Source: Tenacibaculum sp. M341
Lineage (GTDB): Bacteria > Bacteroidota > Bacteroidia > Flavobacteriales > Flavobacteriaceae
Reading direction: 5' to 3'
NCBI RefSeq assembly: GCF_004337695.1
Contig: NZ_SJXJ01000005.1
Span: 124,001 to 188,000 of the forward strand
Length of the DNA stretch: 64,000 nt
Below are positions 45,718 through 54,554 of the stretch, in pieces. Under the pieces are notes generated by a model. That model saw nothing but the letters and a program-made list of their open reading frames with translations. It did no database searches and was not told the DNA's origin. Position numbers and translations under genes: made by a program. Position 1 is the stretch's first letter, and every line of letters starts with the position of its first letter.

Positions 45718-46935
45718 TTAGTTAAAAGGGTTGCTGAATTTTTCGTCATTTAACATTTCTTCATCAGTGAGCGTTTTTAAAAAGGCTATCAGTGCATCTT
45801 TTTCGGTTTGAGTAAAGTTAAATTGCCCCACAATACCATTATCATTTACAAAAGGAGGAGCTAAATTAGGGTGATTTTGTATTCCTGAACTGTAATGTTC
45901 TATCACTTCTTCTAAAGTAGCAAATCTTCCATCATGCATATAAGGAGGTCTAATGGCAATGTTTTTTAAAGAAGGTACTTTAAACTTGCCAGTATCATTA
46001 GGCACACCTGTGGTTTCATTAACACCAAAATCTGTAGTTGACATGGCATCTAATCCATTATTTGTAGCGTTTGAAGCACCATTTCCTCTATTAGGAATTG
46101 GACCAACAAAAGCTTCAGAAACATGACAAGCAGCACAATTAGCATTATTACCATTGGTAAGTACTCTAGGTAAATAAAATAAGTCTTTTCCTAAATTTTC
46201 TTGAGTAGTAAAATTAGGGAAATCTTCAGTTGGAGAGCTTACTTCATTTCTAGCATAATCATACTTAGAGGTTGTACTAACCAGACTTCTTATAAATTGT
46301 GCCAATGCTTTAGATATTCTGTCACTTGTAACAGTTTCATCACCAAAAGCATCTTCAAACAAAGTAGGGTAGTAGGTTTGAGAGCTTATAATATCTTCTA
46401 ATTCTTGTAAAGTTAATCCCATTTCTACTTCATCTTGAAAAGGCATTAATACCTGATCTTCTAAAGTTGCTGCACGTTCATCCCAAAAGAATTTTCCACT
46501 AGCATAAAACCTTGCATTTACTATTCCCATAGAGTGTCTTCTTGTTAATCCTCCGTTAAACCCTTTACTTAAAACATCTGGATCAGAAAAACCATGCTCA
46601 GCTTTATGGCAAGAAGCGCAGGCAACTGTACCGTTTGCACTTAGTTTTTTATCGTAAAATAGTACTCTTCCTAAAGTTGCACCTTCATTTGTAACAGGAT
46701 TGTTTGCAGGTGTATTATCAAAGGTTGTAGCAGCTTTTTGAAATGGAAATTGATCAGGAAATTGATTGTTTGTATAATGTGTAGGTAAATTTAAATCTGT
46801 GTAATTGAAATATGTTTCGGGTAAATTTAGTTCAGATAATGGGTTTTCATCAACTGGTACATATTCATCTTCATTTTTAGTACTACAAGAAAAGAATACT
46901 AAAACCATTAACATTGCTAAAAGAAAGTTTTTCAT
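45718..46935 (-). CDS. Diheme cytochrome c peroxidase (MauG/CcpA family)
   Basis: A 405-residue lipoprotein (signal ending VFFSCST) with two CxxCH haem sites, CASCH at about 106-110 and CAACH at about 270, and the family segment PPYMHDGRFATLEEVIEHY near the C-terminus. It reduces hydrogen peroxide in the periplasm or carries out MauG-like oxidation. Monocistronic. Confidence 0.92.
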   Translation of the reverse strand: MKNFLLAMLMVLVFFSCSTKNEDEYVPVDENPLSELNLPETYFNYTDLNLPTHYTNNQFPDQFPFQKAATTFDNTPANNPVTNEGATLGRVLFYDKKLSANGTVACASCHKAEHGFSDPDVLSKGFNGGLTRRHSMGIVNARFYASGKFFWDERAATLEDQVLMPFQDEVEMGLTLQELEDIISSQTYYPTLFEDAFGDETVTSDRISKALAQFIRSLVSTTSKYDYARNEVSSPTEDFPNFTTQENLGKDLFYLPRVLTNGNNANCAACHVSEAFVGPIPNRGNGASNATNNGLDAMSTTDFGVNETTGVPNDTGKFKVPSLKNIAIRPPYMHDGRFATLEEVIEHYSSGIQNHPNLAPPFVNDNGIVGQFNFTQTEKDALIAFLKTLTDEEMLNDEKFSNPFN

Positions 46936-47045
46936 AAAAATAAGTTTTACGTTATTATTATAATTTTGACTTTCATTTTATGAAAAGGTTTAATAAAATG
47001 TCTTTTTTTTTGTTTGATTATGAGGTAAATAAGAGTTTTTTTAGT

Positions 47046-48007
47046 TTAAAGTTTATTTAAAAAATCGAAAACTTTAATGTTTGCATCTTGTTTAGCTTTA
47101 AAGTCACCTTCGTCATTTCCACCAAAATCATATTTATAATTTATACCATTGATATGAATATTCCCTGTTCTAATTCCAGTTTTACTATCGGGGTTTGTTG
47201 AAATTAAATGTCCGGCGTTTTGATATTTTATATTTTCAAAAGTGTAATCAAAGTCTTTATGTTTTAACCTTTTTTCAATCATATCTGCCATTGTAGAAGA
47301 AGGCCATACTTTATCATTCATTCCAGAGAAAAGAAGAATTGAACCTTTTATATTTTCTACTTTTATAGTAGCTTTTTTAACAGCATTAGATTTGCCCAAT
47401 CCTTTTTGCCAATAAGCTAACATATCAATAGTTTCTGAATCGTCTGCAGCTAACTTAGACATAGGAATATATGGAATATCATTTCCATTATATGTCCAAC
47501 TAGCCTTAATGGTATCCGAATTGTAAGGCAGTACAGTATTTGACCAAGAAACAGAACTTGGTGCGTAAGCTATAACACCACTAATAGAATTTGGGAAGAT
47601 AGAAGCAAGAATTAATGATAGTTCTGCATTTCTTGATGCTCCCATTACAACTATTTTATTAGGATTTACTTGGGGTTGTTGTTGTAGCCAATCAATAACA
47701 TTTTTAAAATAAGATAACTCAATTTCTTCTGGAAGTTTTGGAAGTCCTATTTTGCCAGTGTAAGGAATTGACAATCCGACCATATTTTTGCTAGCAAATT
47801 TTTGTCCCCAATAATCACCCCATTGTCCTACACCAATTAATATAACAGTAGTTTTATTTTGAATATTTTTTTTAGAAAAGTAATTGGCTTGAAAGTTATT
47901 TACATTGATAAGTTGAGGTTTAATACCATTAAAAAGTAAATTATCTACAACAAAATATCCAAAAAAGATTATTACTACAGCTATAATTAATATTCTATTT
48001 TTTTCAT
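47046..48007 (-). pseudogene. Frameshifted BAAT-type alpha/beta hydrolase
   Basis: The longest intact frame (47046-47783, 245 residues) lacks the N-terminus. The frame stays open upstream through protein-like sequence (IGVGQWGDYWGQKFASKN and a membrane anchor), but contains no start codon. An ATG at 48007 would fit if the A7 run at 47998-48004 (minus strand) were A8, giving MKKNRILIIAVVIIFFGYF as anchor and a protein of about 320 residues. The catalytic domain is the acyl-CoA thioester hydrolase/BAAT C-terminal type with GASRNAE at the nucleophile and a late His in NAGHLI. Either a true mutation, phase variation or a base-calling error. Confidence 0.7.
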
Positions 48008-48091
48008 TTTTAAGCTCTTTTTAAAATGATCATCTCATAGAATAAGTAGTTTTTTTAATAGTTTGTTACAACACTATAAGAGTTTTAGCAT

Positions 48092-48119
48092 AAAAAAAGC
48101 CTCCTTCTTAAGGAGGCTT
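48092..48119 (-). terminator. Intrinsic terminator
   Basis: The stem AAGCCTCCTT / AAGGAGGCTT (48097-48119) with a CTT loop is followed by T7 on the minus strand. It ends the HEAT-like gene transcript 147 bp after its stop, or a small RNA in that gap. Confidence 0.8.
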
Positions 48120-48265
48120 ACATGATATATATTAACACAATGTTATTTCGTATTAAAAATACCAAACTACTACTGCTACGAAAGTAACAAAAACATGTGG
48201 TGTGTCAAAGTAAATTAATATAAAAATATAGGAAAGCTAACTTTAAGATGAGGTATGTTGAAAGT

Positions 48266-48790
48266 TTACAACTTTAGTTTTTTTATTGATTTAAGAGCTT
48301 TATTGGAAACAGATTTTCTTTTATCTAACGTTAATCTTTCTAATTCAGGTTTTAACCAACTTTGAAGTTCTAAATCTGTTGATGACCATTTAGTCAATGT
48401 TTCTATTGTTTGACTCAGAACAATCCAGTCATTGGAGTTAATAAGATTGTTTTTTAAAATTTTCTTTGCTTTTTTAATTTGAATAGGACTCATTTCTTTC
48501 TCTAATGAATTAAAAAGTTGTGCTAAAGTCCATTGAGTAGAGGCTTGATTGATAGATGATATTTTATTTAAAAATAAATCAATGTAAGGGACTACAATCA
48601 TTTTTTGAGCCTTACAAATTCGTTTCATAGCATTTGAAGTTCTTAATCGTACAGTTTCGTCTTCAGAAAAATAGCAATTAAAAAGCTCATCAAAGAGTTT
48701 ATAATCAGCTAAAACTTCTTCAACTATTTCAATTGTGCTCCCTAATGAATTTGGATGTCCTCCTTTTAACCGATCTTCAAAATTTTTCAT
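48266..48790 (-). CDS. HEAT-like helical protein
   Basis: A 174-residue all-helical protein with HEAT-type helix pairs (VRLRTSNAMKRICKAQ, DWIVLSQTIETLTKW, KSVSNKALKSIKKL). No catalytic residues or signal are evident. The function is unknown; such proteins usually scaffold other proteins. Monocistronic. Confidence 0.65.
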   Translation of the reverse strand: MKNFEDRLKGGHPNSLGSTIEIVEEVLADYKLFDELFNCYFSEDETVRLRTSNAMKRICKAQKMIVVPYIDLFLNKISSINQASTQWTLAQLFNSLEKEMSPIQIKKAKKILKNNLINSNDWIVLSQTIETLTKWSSTDLELQSWLKPELERLTLDKRKSVSNKALKSIKKLKL

Positions 48791-48827
48791 TCAAATAATT
48801 AAAAGGTTGATTTTTTACTTTAAAAAT

Positions 48828-49394
48828 TTAAACTACTTGTTTTTCAAAAGCAATGTAGTGCGTTGTTTCTTTACTGTATAGTGGAAATATTTTTACTTCA
48901 CATTTATAAGTAGTATTATCTTTTCTGTGGTTGATAATAGTGTCTTTGAAAGGTTCATTGAGAATTATTTTTGTTTTAATTCTTTGTTTGGTTTCTAAAG
49001 AAGTGTGTTTTCCTTGTAAGAATCTAGGAGTTTTATCTAAAGCATATTTTTTAGAATAGCCTGTCATAGAGGTGAAACCTTCATTTACCCAAATTATTTT
49101 CTGGTTTTTATCAGTAATAATTAATGCTTCGTAATCATTTTCAGAAAAAGCTAACTTTAGATTGTTTTTCCAGTTAAACTGTTCAGCTAAAGTCAATACT
49201 TGTTTTAACTCACTTTTCTTTTTACTTTGAGTCATACGTTGATAATAACCATCCATAAAAAACTCCCAACTTAGTAAACTCATTGGAGGTGTAGTTCTAC
49301 CTTTAATCTCGTGTTTAATTTTATTGTATTCTTCATTAGATAAACTAGATAAAAAGATATCTAAAGAGTACATTTCGCTAAGATCATATTTCAT
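48828..49394 (-). CDS. PAS-domain protein, LOV-like without the cysteine
   Basis: A 188-residue cytoplasmic protein: a helical N-terminus (1-80) and one PAS domain (about 85-188; ITDKNQKIIWVNEGFTSMTGYS). The helix that in LOV domains reads GRNCRFLQG is DKTPRFLQG here, so the photoactive Cys is Pro123. It has no output domain and may act by protein contact or as a sensor subunit. Ligand unknown. Confidence 0.8.
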   Translation of the reverse strand: MKYDLSEMYSLDIFLSSLSNEEYNKIKHEIKGRTTPPMSLLSWEFFMDGYYQRMTQSKKKSELKQVLTLAEQFNWKNNLKLAFSENDYEALIITDKNQKIIWVNEGFTSMTGYSKKYALDKTPRFLQGKHTSLETKQRIKTKIILNEPFKDTIINHRKDNTTYKCEVKIFPLYSKETTHYIAFEKQVV

Positions 49395-49541
49395 AGTTAG
49401 GTTTTTAAAAAAGTTTACACTAAATCTAAAGAGGAGTTATAGGCTAGCAAAGTAAGGTAATTATTACAATAATCAAATTATATTATAGTGAAATAATTTT
49501 TTTGATTACCAACAGTGATAATATTTCAGCAAGATTTTTTT

Positions 49542-49993
49542 CTAGTGTTTTGTAGAATTATTAAACTGCCATAAAACATTTACTAGTTGCCATTTTCCAT
49601 TTAGTTTTACAATATGCATATAATCAACCCAATCATCAGCAATAAGTTTTACAGAAGCTATTTTACCAAATACATCTAAAATAACAACTTCTTTTTTAGG
49701 CTTTTGAGGGAATTTATCTTTATTGGTATTGTATGTTTCTGCAAGTAGAATCATTGCATCAGTAAAGGTTTCTCTTAAATATTCTTTACCAGTTTTTTAT
49801 CTGTCCAAAAAGTACGTTTTACCATTCTCGGGTGTGCCGCTTGTTCAAATTGTTTTGGTTTTACGTTATGTTGAGATTCAATATAGTCTAAAGCCACCTT
49901 CTTTATGGCTAATGAATCTTGTTTGGTTTGAGCAGTTAAAGAAAGATTGACTATTAATAGGATGGAACTTAAAAGTAAATGTGTTTTTTTCAT
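49542..49993 (-). pseudogene. Frameshifted NTF2/lumazine-binding-like protein
   Basis: Two frames together make a small exported protein of the NTF2-like 'putative lumazine-binding' kind. The 5' frame has a signal peptide (MKKTHLLLSS..SLTAQ, start 49993) and ends KLVKNI; the 3' frame carries the rest to 49542. If the A6 run at 49793-49798 (minus strand) had one more A, the text would read on as KTGKEYLRETFTDAMILLAE without a break. So it is one gene broken by a one-base deletion. Confidence 0.75.
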
Positions 49994-50154
49994 GTTTTTT
50001 AAATTTAAAGCTATGATTATGATGTGTTTTGTCAAATTCTAACTTAAATTTAATTTATTAGATCTTATATCTTCTTAAAATTTTCATATAATAAAGAATT
50101 TAGATATAACTATATTGAATAATATATTGTTCGTGACAATTCAAAAATGAAAAT

Positions 50155-50181
50155 AACGATTTAGGTACGTCCTAAATCGTT
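50155..50181 (-). terminator. Intrinsic terminator
   Basis: The 11-bp stem AACGATTTAGG / CCTAAATCGTT with a 5-base loop, T-rich on the minus strand, lies 15 bp after the stop of the alpha/beta hydrolase gene. Confidence 0.75.
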
Positions 50182-50195
50182 AATAATTTATAATC

Positions 50196-51170
50196 TTACT
50201 TTGTTAATTTCCTTAAAAAAGTTCTCATTTTTTCAATGATTTTATCACCATCTTCTTCAAGAGCAAAGTGTCCTGTATTATAAATATTGTAATCAATATT
50301 TTTGACATCTTTTTTGAAAGCTTCAGCACCACTTTCAGGAAAAAAAGCATCGTTTTTACCCCAAACAATTAATAAAGGTGGTTGGTGATCTCTTAAATAT
50401 TGTTGCCATTTTGGATACAATTTTACATTATTTTGATAGTCATAAAATAAATCTAAGTTTACTTTATGCGCATTTGGTCTAGATAATCTTAGAAAATCTA
50501 AATGCCAAGTATCAGGATTTACATTTTCAGCATTTCTTGTTCCGTGGGTATATTGCCATTCTAAACCTTCTAAAGAGAAAACATGTAATAATGCTTTTTC
50601 GGTTTCTGCATTTCTATTAACCCAAAAATCTTTTGTGCTTTTCCAAGCTTCTCCTAAACCTTCTTCGTATGCATTACCATTTTGATTGATGATTGCGGTA
50701 ACTCTTTCAGGGTGTGCAGTGGCTATTCTAAAACCAATAGGAGCACCATAATCTTGAATCATTAAAGCATAATTATTGATTTCTTTTAACTCTAAAAAAG
50801 AATTGATTGTTTTTGCAATATTATCAAAGGTATATTCATAAGCTTTATCAGAAGGAAAGTCGCTGTTTCCAAAGCCAGGATAGTCAGGAGCTATCAAGTG
50901 ATATTCATCTGAAAGTTGATTCAATACTTTTCTGTATTGGTGTGATGAAGAAGGGAAACCATGTAAAAGAACTATTGTTTGTTTATCTGGATTCCCGGCT
51001 TCTCTGTAGGCAACATTTACGCCGTTAACTTCAATTTTTCTGTATTTTACTAATGCCATTTTATGATTGTTTTTAATTGTTATTTCTTTATTTTCTGTTG
51101 AACGAGTTGGTTTTGAGCATGAAATTATTGCCATAATCAAGGGTAGGTATAAGAGTTTACTTTTTGTCAT
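50196..51170 (-). CDS. Haloalkane-dehalogenase-like alpha/beta hydrolase lipoprotein
   Basis: A 324-residue exported alpha/beta hydrolase. The start at 51170 gives a lipoprotein signal (PLIMAIISCSK). The oxyanion turn is LLHGFPSSS and the nucleophile elbow reads IQDYGAPIG, with Asp in place of Ser as in haloalkane dehalogenases. The acid is likely Asp in WGKNDAFFP and the base His in NTGHFALEE. Dehalogenase or epoxide-hydrolase-type chemistry is inferred. A TetR operator 18 bp upstream and the adjacent tetR gene indicate repression by that regulator. Confidence 0.8.
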   Translation of the reverse strand: MTKSKLLYLPLIMAIISCSKPTRSTENKEITIKNNHKMALVKYRKIEVNGVNVAYREAGNPDKQTIVLLHGFPSSSHQYRKVLNQLSDEYHLIAPDYPGFGNSDFPSDKAYEYTFDNIAKTINSFLELKEINNYALMIQDYGAPIGFRIATAHPERVTAIINQNGNAYEEGLGEAWKSTKDFWVNRNAETEKALLHVFSLEGLEWQYTHGTRNAENVNPDTWHLDFLRLSRPNAHKVNLDLFYDYQNNVKLYPKWQQYLRDHQPPLLIVWGKNDAFFPESGAEAFKKDVKNIDYNIYNTGHFALEEDGDKIIEKMRTFLRKLTK

Positions 51171-51187
51171 AATGTTAAATATATTTA

Positions 51188-51205
51188 TTACCGAACGTTT
51201 GGTAA
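51188..51205. promoter_or_regulatory. TetR operator before the hydrolase gene
   Basis: TTACCGAACGTTTGGTAA is a near-perfect palindrome (one asymmetric pair). The same 14-base core ACCGAACGTTTGGT recurs before the tetR gene, so it is the probable binding site of that repressor. Confidence 0.8.
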
Positions 51206-51225
51206 AATTTAAATTCAAAAAAATA

Positions 51226-51789
51226 TTATTCGATTTTATATCTATTTTTTATTTGTTGTAAAGTATTTTTAAAAACATCCAAGTCTTTTAAGCCTTCAGA
51301 AACAATTAGGCTACCTTGAATATCGATTAAATTTTGTATTGCGTTTTGTTTTGCTTCTAGTTCAGGTTTGCCAAAGGCTAATCCAAGTATTTCAAAATGA
51401 TGTATCCATTGTTTCATACCATTAGTAATTAGATCACCAAATAATTCCATACCTGCTTTCATAGATAATGTTCTAAATACACAAGATTCTGCTCCATTGT
51501 TATAAAGTTCATTTATATAAAATAAGCTTTTATCTAATCGTTCAGTAGGAGAGAGGTTGGTGTTTTTTAAAGTTTGAAAAATGTTTTGCTGTACCCACTC
51601 ATCTAAATAACTGAAAACAGCTTCCGCCATTTGCTTTTTCCCATCAGGAAATCGATGATACAAACTAGCTTTTTTTAAACCAGTAGCATCTGCAATTTCC
51701 TTTAAACTAGCTCCTTCAAATCCTTTGGCTCTGAATACTTTTGTTAAAGCGGAAAAAACTTCGTTATCTAAAACTTTTTGTGGTCTCAT
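51226..51789 (-). CDS. TetR/AcrR-family repressor
   Basis: A roughly 187-residue regulator with an N-terminal TetR HTH (FEGASLKEIADATGLKKASLYHRFP) and a helical ligand-binding domain with IDIQGSLIVSEGL near the end. The start at 51789 (MRPQKV) fits the family; ATG at 51798 is also possible. It is transcribed in the same direction as the hydrolase downstream, and both have the same operator before them, giving autorepression plus control of the hydrolase. Confidence 0.88.
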   Translation of the reverse strand: MRPQKVLDNEVFSALTKVFRAKGFEGASLKEIADATGLKKASLYHRFPDGKKQMAEAVFSYLDEWVQQNIFQTLKNTNLSPTERLDKSLFYINELYNNGAESCVFRTLSMKAGMELFGDLITNGMKQWIHHFEILGLAFGKPELEAKQNAIQNLIDIQGSLIVSEGLKDLDVFKNTLQQIKNRYKIE

Positions 51790-51820
51790 ATGGTACAAAG
51801 ATATAAAAAAAATATTAATA

Positions 51821-51834
51821 ACCGAACGTTTGGT
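51821..51834. promoter_or_regulatory. TetR operator before tetR
   Basis: ACCGAACGTTTGGT, identical to the core before the hydrolase gene, lies 32 bp upstream of the tetR start and predicts autoregulation. Confidence 0.8.
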
Positions 51835-51877
51835 AAAAAAAATCTCAGAACCTTTGCTTATGTGTTTGTTTGAAAAA

Positions 51878-52360
51878 TTACGAACTTAGTAAGGTTATAG
51901 AGGTTGCTATAGAAGTTACAGCAATTAATTTACGTAGATAATCGAATACATAAAAGCCACTTAGTAACAACAAATCATTGTTGGATATAGATTTAATATT
52001 ACCAGAAGTAGTAGCACTTTTATAAATAATTAATTTTTTTTCACTGTTTGAAATACTCCATTTAGAACCCCAAAAATTATCGTATTTCCAAGTATATTTT
52101 TCATTATTTAGGGTAATGTTTGCTTTATTTCCCCAAGTATTGAATTGAATTTTACCAATGTTTTTATTTGAACTTAAGTCCATAATATCTGTATTAGAAC
52201 TAAAAAGACCTTTCTTTTTAAATTCTAATTTGGCATCATTAATTTTTCCTTTAGAAATATCACTAAATGAAGATCGACGGAACTTTCCAATATTAATATT
52301 GTTTTGAAATAGCTCATAATTTGAAGAGAAAAATCCTTTTTTCCAGATAATATTTGTCAT
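51878..52360 (-). CDS. Unknown protein with internal repeat
   Basis: A 160-residue protein with two similar beta-rich halves: KGFFSSNYELFQNNINIGKF at about 8-27 and KGLFSSNTDIMDLSSNKNIG at about 49-68. This suggests a small repeat or LURP/Tubby-like barrel; the C-terminal 30 residues are hydrophobic and may anchor it. I do not recognise a family. It precedes the tetR gene on the same strand but is separated by the operator. Confidence 0.55.
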   Translation of the reverse strand: MTNIIWKKGFFSSNYELFQNNINIGKFRRSSFSDISKGKINDAKLEFKKKGLFSSNTDIMDLSSNKNIGKIQFNTWGNKANITLNNEKYTWKYDNFWGSKWSISNSEKKLIIYKSATTSGNIKSISNNDLLLLSGFYVFDYLRKLIAVTSIATSITLLSS

Positions 52361-52392
52361 TGAATTTCTTGCTTTTTGTGATTTTGGATTAA

Positions 52393-52791
52393 CTAAAAAT
52401 TTTCTGTGGCATTATTTTGAAAACGAAAAAAATCTTTGACATCTTTCGAAAATCCAAAATGATAAATTCCTTTAGAATAAATAAATATCATTACTAATAA
52501 AGGAATTTTATTGATGTGAGATGTGTTTAAAAATACCATTCCAACAATTGCAGCAATAATAGCTAGTGTGAATAAAACTATAGATACAATTCTAGCCCAG
52601 TTTTTCCCTTTGTAAACCATTATTAAAAGACCAATAGAAAGAGAAAGTCTTATTATTTGTTGTATTAGTTTGCTAAAGTTAATTTCAGGTCTTACAGAGT
52701 GATAAATGTAAATAGTATAGATAGATATTAATACAACACTTAACGAAACCTGTATTGTTTTTCTTTTTCCAGAAATAATTGATTGATTCAT
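52393..52791 (-). CDS. Small four-helix membrane protein
   Basis: A 132-residue protein with four hydrophobic segments (about 15-30, 42-58, 66-88 and 95-110) and charged ends. The pattern of GLLIMVYKGKNWARIV is seen in many small Bacteroidetes membrane proteins. No function can be given. The gene before it ends 80 bp upstream. Confidence 0.55.
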   Translation of the reverse strand: MNQSIISGKRKTIQVSLSVVLISIYTIYIYHSVRPEINFSKLIQQIIRLSLSIGLLIMVYKGKNWARIVSIVLFTLAIIAAIVGMVFLNTSHINKIPLLVMIFIYSKGIYHFGFSKDVKDFFRFQNNATENF

Positions 52792-52871
52792 AGTGTTTTT
52801 TTGATTCTTAATGTGATTATTGCAATTTTAATCGTAAAACTAAGTAAAAAGTTATTTATTTCGATACTTTT

Positions 52872-53453
52872 TTAATCTAATTCCAGTTTTTGAGTTAATT
52901 TTTTAATATCGTCAATGGCTTCTATAATAGTAGGAATGTTATTTAACTTTCTATATAACTTCATAGCTTTAGTTGTTTCTTTATTTAATAACAATAAAAT
53001 TAAGTCTTTAGTTATTATAGCAGGTCCCAGGTTGATGTTTTTATATTTATCAACTTTTCTTATACCAACTAAAGGGTAATCAGGATGCCAATTCCCCCAA
53101 TCTAAATCTCTTGGGAAATCTTTCCATATTTCATGCTCTTTATTACAAAAGTATTGTCTTATTGTAGACTTTTTTAGAAACTTACATTCGACACATTTTT
53201 TAGGCACATAAATGCTATTATCATTTAATTTTTCTATTTCGGTAGGTTCAGAAGAACCATTTACTCCACAATGATTATAATCTAACCGTAATAACCTTTC
53301 TATTTTATCTAAACCACGTAAACATTCTCCTTCAAATAAATTAGAGCATGTAGAACATTTTTGAGGTATCGCTCCTTCAGAAAACATGTGTCCATATTTT
53401 ACAGGTGTATAAGATCCTTTTACTTCGCATTTTGGAAACGATCGTCTAAACAT
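52872..53453 (-). CDS. Cysteine-containing protein of unknown function
   Basis: A 193-residue cytoplasmic protein with two CxxC pairs (CSTCSNLFEGEC near residue 33 and CVECKFLKK near 87) plus further Cys at about 9, 62 and 104, which could hold one or two zinc or iron-sulfur sites. The C-terminal 60 residues are helical. No family recognised. It lies 23 bp after the DinB gene on the same strand. Confidence 0.55.
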   Translation of the reverse strand: MFRRSFPKCEVKGSYTPVKYGHMFSEGAIPQKCSTCSNLFEGECLRGLDKIERLLRLDYNHCGVNGSSEPTEIEKLNDNSIYVPKKCVECKFLKKSTIRQYFCNKEHEIWKDFPRDLDWGNWHPDYPLVGIRKVDKYKNINLGPAIITKDLILLLLNKETTKAMKLYRKLNNIPTIIEAIDDIKKLTQKLELD

Positions 53454-53476
53454 AGTGTAATGTTAATTATGAATTT

Positions 53477-54007
53477 CTACTTAGAATTCTTTTCAAATTC
53501 TAATTGAATATATTCTTTTGATTTACCTTTCGGTATTGATGGAGAATTCCATTTATCGTTTAAAATCATTTTACCAATAAAAGCAATTTGACCAATATGA
53601 TATGGATAATGAGCAATCTGTCGAGTAATACTTTCTATTAGTTTCACTTTTTTATTTCTAATGAAGATAGGTTGATTGAAATTTGTTTCATTCATAGCAT
53701 CTAAGGCACTAAAAAGGCAGTCCCATCCTTTGTTCCATCTTTCTATTAATTCATTATAACTTAAATTTTGTTGAGAGAATTCACCATCTCTATCTCTCCA
53801 TTCTTTTTCACCATCACTTTCAAAAAAATCAGTCCATCTAGATAGCATATTTTCTGATAAATGAATCATAATACAAGCAATATCGTTACTTTCATTGTTG
53901 TATTTCCAGTATAAATCTTTTTCTGTTAATTGTGAAATAGTCTTATCAGCTACCTCTTTATAAGATTTAAATTGTTTTTTAATGTTTTCTAAATATTCTT
54001 CTACCAT
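53477..54007 (-). CDS. DinB-like/DUF1572 protein
   Basis: A 176-residue four-helix DinB-superfamily protein of the DUF1572 type. The metal-site histidines are in IMIHLSENM, and HYPYHIGQIAFIGK near the C-terminus. Related proteins include thiol-dependent S-transferases. It may be co-transcribed with the Cys-containing gene downstream. Confidence 0.82.
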   Translation of the reverse strand: MVEEYLENIKKQFKSYKEVADKTISQLTEKDLYWKYNNESNDIACIMIHLSENMLSRWTDFFESDGEKEWRDRDGEFSQQNLSYNELIERWNKGWDCLFSALDAMNETNFNQPIFIRNKKVKLIESITRQIAHYPYHIGQIAFIGKMILNDKWNSPSIPKGKSKEYIQLEFEKNSK

Positions 54008-54029
54008 TGTTTATTTTTTTAGCAATAAG

Positions 54030-54533
54030 TTATTCATCACAGTATTTTTCATATGCCGTAAAATATGATTCAAAGCTTCTGTATTTACTTAGTTTTATGG
54101 TGTCAAATTCATCCATATCTTCTAATTTTATAACTCCAATTTCTTTTAAAGCACTATTGATATCTACACCTTTTAATCCAAAATTATTGTTATAAAATGT
54201 ACCCTTAATATTAACAAACGTTGAATTTTTATAAACCCTAGCAGCTTGATCTCCAATACCCGCATGGTAATCAGTACCTATTATGATAAAGTCAGCAATG
54301 TTTAATTCTACAGCAAGTCTTTCAATGCTTTTGAGACAGATCATATTAACTCCACCAAAAAGTTCCCCATATTCATCAAATGTGTTCCACTTTTTTCCCC
54401 AGAATGTTAAATGACAAGAGTCTAAAGGAATAATATTAAAATCTCCTTCTTTAAAAATCGAAATGTCTAAACTTTTTAATGTTTCGCTATTAGGCTTTTC
54501 TTTGGTAATTATAGCTTCAATATTATGTCCCAT
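54030..54533 (-). CDS. Protein of unknown function
   Basis: A 167-residue soluble protein with alternating strands and helices, for example FIIIGTDYHAGIGDQAARVY, and no signal. I recognise no family. Size and location among small unlinked genes near an immunity-like gene fit an accessory or immunity protein, but there is no direct evidence. Confidence 0.5.
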   Translation of the reverse strand: MGHNIEAIITKEKPNSETLKSLDISIFKEGDFNIIPLDSCHLTFWGKKWNTFDEYGELFGGVNMICLKSIERLAVELNIADFIIIGTDYHAGIGDQAARVYKNSTFVNIKGTFYNNNFGLKGVDINSALKEIGVIKLEDMDEFDTIKLSKYRSFESYFTAYEKYCDE

Positions 54534-54554
54534 TTTATTGTTTTTTGTTAAGCT

